The notes beneath the pieces were generated by a model, which was not told where the DNA came from, made no database searches, and saw nothing but the letters and a program-made list of their open reading frames with translations. This document shows, piece after piece, positions 62,714-64,000 of a stretch of DNA of 64,000 nucleotides; positions within the stretch are counted from its first letter, which is position 1; every line of letters begins with the position of its first letter. Source of the DNA: Streptomyces roseirectus (GTDB lineage: Bacteria; Actinomycetota; Actinomycetes; Streptomycetales; Streptomycetaceae); assembly GCF_014489635.1 (NCBI RefSeq), contig NZ_CP060828.1, positions 3,510,001 through 3,574,000 on the forward strand, in the 5' to 3' direction. The position numbers and the translations under genes are program-made.

Positions 62714-63382
62714 TCACCCCACCAACAGCAGAATCCCCAGCACCACGGCCCCCGCGACGATCGGCCCCAGCACCTCCCAGGCCCACCGCACGCTCACCTC
62801 CGCCGGCTCCCCCTCGCCCTCTTTCCCGGGCCGGTACCCCTCGTGCAGGTCACGCAGCTCGGCCATGGACCGGTCGCCGGAGGCGAGGTCGTCGCCGGGG
62901 CCGGCGTCGGGGTTCGTGGGGCGCCAGCCGGAGCCGAGCCCGGAGAGCGCGCCGCCCCCGGAGGAACCCCGCGCCACCCGCCGGGCCGCCTTCTTGCGCC
63001 CCCGCAGCGAGACCGGAATGGCCCAGAGCTGGAACTTCTCCCCCGCGTTGCTGACCACTTCGTTCGTATAGGCGGACCGCACCACCGCGACCTGCGACCA
63101 GGGCAGGACGATCACCCGGAAGGGGTTGCGCACCCGCAGCCGCTCCTCGTTGGCGTACACCGCGGGGCGGATCGTGAAGGCGGTGACCAGCGGCACGGCG
63201 AACAGCAGCAGGGCGAGCGCGAGCCAGGGCGTACGGCCGTGCCCGACGACGACCGCGTCGATACCGAGCCAGCCGCCGATACCGAGCAGCAGGACGCCGC
63301 CGACGATGCCGGCGGGCGAGCGGTAGACACGGTCCGGGTACGCGGGACCGGAGGGCTGCGGCTCGTGTGCGGGGCTCGTCAT
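62714..63382 (-). CDS. Membrane protein with bacterial PH domain
   Basis: 222 residues from ATG 63382. Two membrane helices near the N-terminus (AGIVGGVLLLGIGGWLGIDAVVV and PWLALALLLFAVPLVTAFTI), then a PH-like strand set (VYANEERLRVRNPFRVIVLPWSQVAVVRSAYTNEVVS), a disordered linker and a C-terminal helix (VLGPIVAGAVVLGILLLVG). Standard actinobacterial bPH architecture; function unknown. Confidence 0.85.
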   Translation of the reverse strand: MTSPAHEPQPSGPAYPDRVYRSPAGIVGGVLLLGIGGWLGIDAVVVGHGRTPWLALALLLFAVPLVTAFTIRPAVYANEERLRVRNPFRVIVLPWSQVAVVRSAYTNEVVSNAGEKFQLWAIPVSLRGRKKAARRVARGSSGGGALSGLGSGWRPTNPDAGPGDDLASGDRSMAELRDLHEGYRPGKEGEGEPAEVSVRWAWEVLGPIVAGAVVLGILLLVG

Positions 63383-63430
63383 GTGCCCGATTCTGCCCGA
63401 AGGGCTCCCCCGGACCACCTCAGACCCCCG

Positions 63431-63497
63431 TCAGGGACACCCGCAGTCACCTCTCAGGGATACCCGTAGCCCCTGTCAGGGATACCCGTAGTCCCCG
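63431..63497. repeat. Three tandem tcagggatacccgtag-type repeats
   Basis: tcagggacacccgcag (63431), tcagggatacccgtag (63454) and tcagggatacccgtag (63476), periods of 23 and 22 bp, in the divergent gap between the PH-domain gene and deoC. Member of the tacggg micro-repeat family, reverse orientation. Confidence 0.85.
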
Positions 63498-63533
63498 CGA
63501 GCCCCTGTAAGGCCCACCGGCCCTATACATCCG

Positions 63534-63545
63534 CTACGCGCGTAG
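63534..63545. promoter_or_regulatory. Palindrome ctacgcgcgtag in the deoC promoter
   Basis: Identical to the 12-bp palindrome before PNP. It directly precedes tatgct (63547-63552), six bases before the GTG at 63559, again a leaderless layout. Probable shared operator. Confidence 0.72.
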
Positions 63546-63558
63546 ATATGCTCATCTG

Positions 63559-64000
63559 GTGACCATGCCCACCACTGCACCCCCCGCTCTCGCCGACGTC
63601 GCCGCGTCCGACAGCACCTTGCGGCGCTTCCTGCACGGCCTCCCCGGTGTCGACGCGGTCGGCCTGGAGGCGCGTGCCGCCTCGCTCGGCACCCGTTCGA
63701 TCAAGACCACCGCGAAGGCGTACGCCATCGACCTGGCCATTTCCATGGTCGACCTGACGACGCTGGAAGGCGCGGACACCCCCGGCAAGGTCCGGGCGCT
63801 CGGCACGAAGGCCGTCCACCCCGACCCGACCGACCGGACGACGCCGGCGACGGCGGCCGTCTGCGTCTACCCGGACATGGTCGCGACGGCGAAGGCGGCC
63901 GTCGCCGGTTCCGGCGTCAAGGTCGCCTCCGTCGCCACCGCGTTCCCGGCCGGCCGCGCCGCGCTCGACGTCAAGCTGGCCGACGTCCGCGACGCCGTCT
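63559..64000 (+). CDS. deoC: Deoxyribose-phosphate aldolase, 3' end off window
   Basis: 147 residues visible from GTG 63559 (ATG 63565 also possible). IDLAISMVDLTTLEGADTPGKVRAL, TAAVCVYPDMV and GVKVASVATAFPAG are DeoC blocks; the Schiff-base Lys lies beyond the edge. Cleaves 2-deoxyribose 5-phosphate to glyceraldehyde 3-phosphate and acetaldehyde, the end of the pathway begun by PNP. Confidence 0.93.
   Translation, partial: MTMPTTAPPALADVAASDSTLRRFLHGLPGVDAVGLEARAASLGTRSIKTTAKAYAIDLAISMVDLTTLEGADTPGKVRALGTKAVHPDPTDRTTPATAAVCVYPDMVATAKAAVAGSGVKVASVATAFPAGRAALDVKLADVRDAV

Overview
The window is 64 kb of very GC-rich chromosomal DNA from a Streptomyces or close relative. The evidence is strong G/C bias at third codon positions, many GTG starts, mycothiol S-conjugate amidase, WhiJ-type XRE/DUF397 clusters, a LAxTG sortase substrate and an actinobacterial acyl-CoA carboxylase with an epsilon subunit. 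The order hutH / GGDEF protein / enoyl-CoA hydratase / adenylate cyclase / birA / pccB-pccE / maf / accA2 / DeoR / lpd-like / PNP / phosphomutase / deoC matches, from memory, a core-chromosome region of S. coelicolor. I see no rRNA, tRNA, CRISPR array, insertion sequence or prophage.

Layout. 1-2.6 kb: end of a YyaL-type thioredoxin-domain gene, a secreted trypsin-like protease and a small membrane protein. 2.9-10.5 kb: a tightly packed four-gene operon, NB-ARC STAND protein with TPRs, second TPR protein, CHAT-domain caspase-like protease and alpha/beta hydrolase. This is the best candidate for an undescribed system: sensor, adaptor, protease and possible second effector. 10.5-18.9 kb: mca, DUF4307, greA, a DrrAB-type exporter, ilvA, a MarR regulator, a sigma-like/membrane protein pair and metB. 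19-26.2 kb: an M48 peptidase flanked by two paralogous membrane-anchored proteins, two divergent msrA copies, a possible PD-(D/E)XK protein and a gene remnant. 26.3-31.5 kb: serine hydrolase, coiled-coil membrane protein and an iron-box-controlled siderophore importer with no ATPase gene. 31.5-39.5 kb: alcohol dehydrogenase with divergent regulator, lipoprotein, LAxTG surface protein, L,D-transpeptidase and a MacB/LolCD-like ABC pair. 39.5-43.6 kb: a WhiJ-like regulatory cluster, an XRE-TPR regulator and a frameshifted methyltransferase. 43.7-57 kb: histidine catabolism, second messengers (GGDEF, cAMP) and propionyl/acetyl-CoA carboxylation (pccB, pccE, accA2, with birA to biotinylate AccA2). 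57-64 kb: quinone reductase and nucleoside salvage (PNP, phosphosugar mutase, deoC) around a 0.9 kb repeat-rich gap.

Links between parts. PNP and deoC carry the same 12-bp palindrome and near-identical, apparently leaderless promoters, so they probably answer to one regulator, with the mutase between them supplying the linking isomerisation. pccB has twin 10-bp palindromes in its promoter. Several convergent gene pairs end in hairpins overlapping or adjoining stop codons. A micro-repeat built on tacgggtactacggg recurs in gaps and in two low-complexity gene segments.
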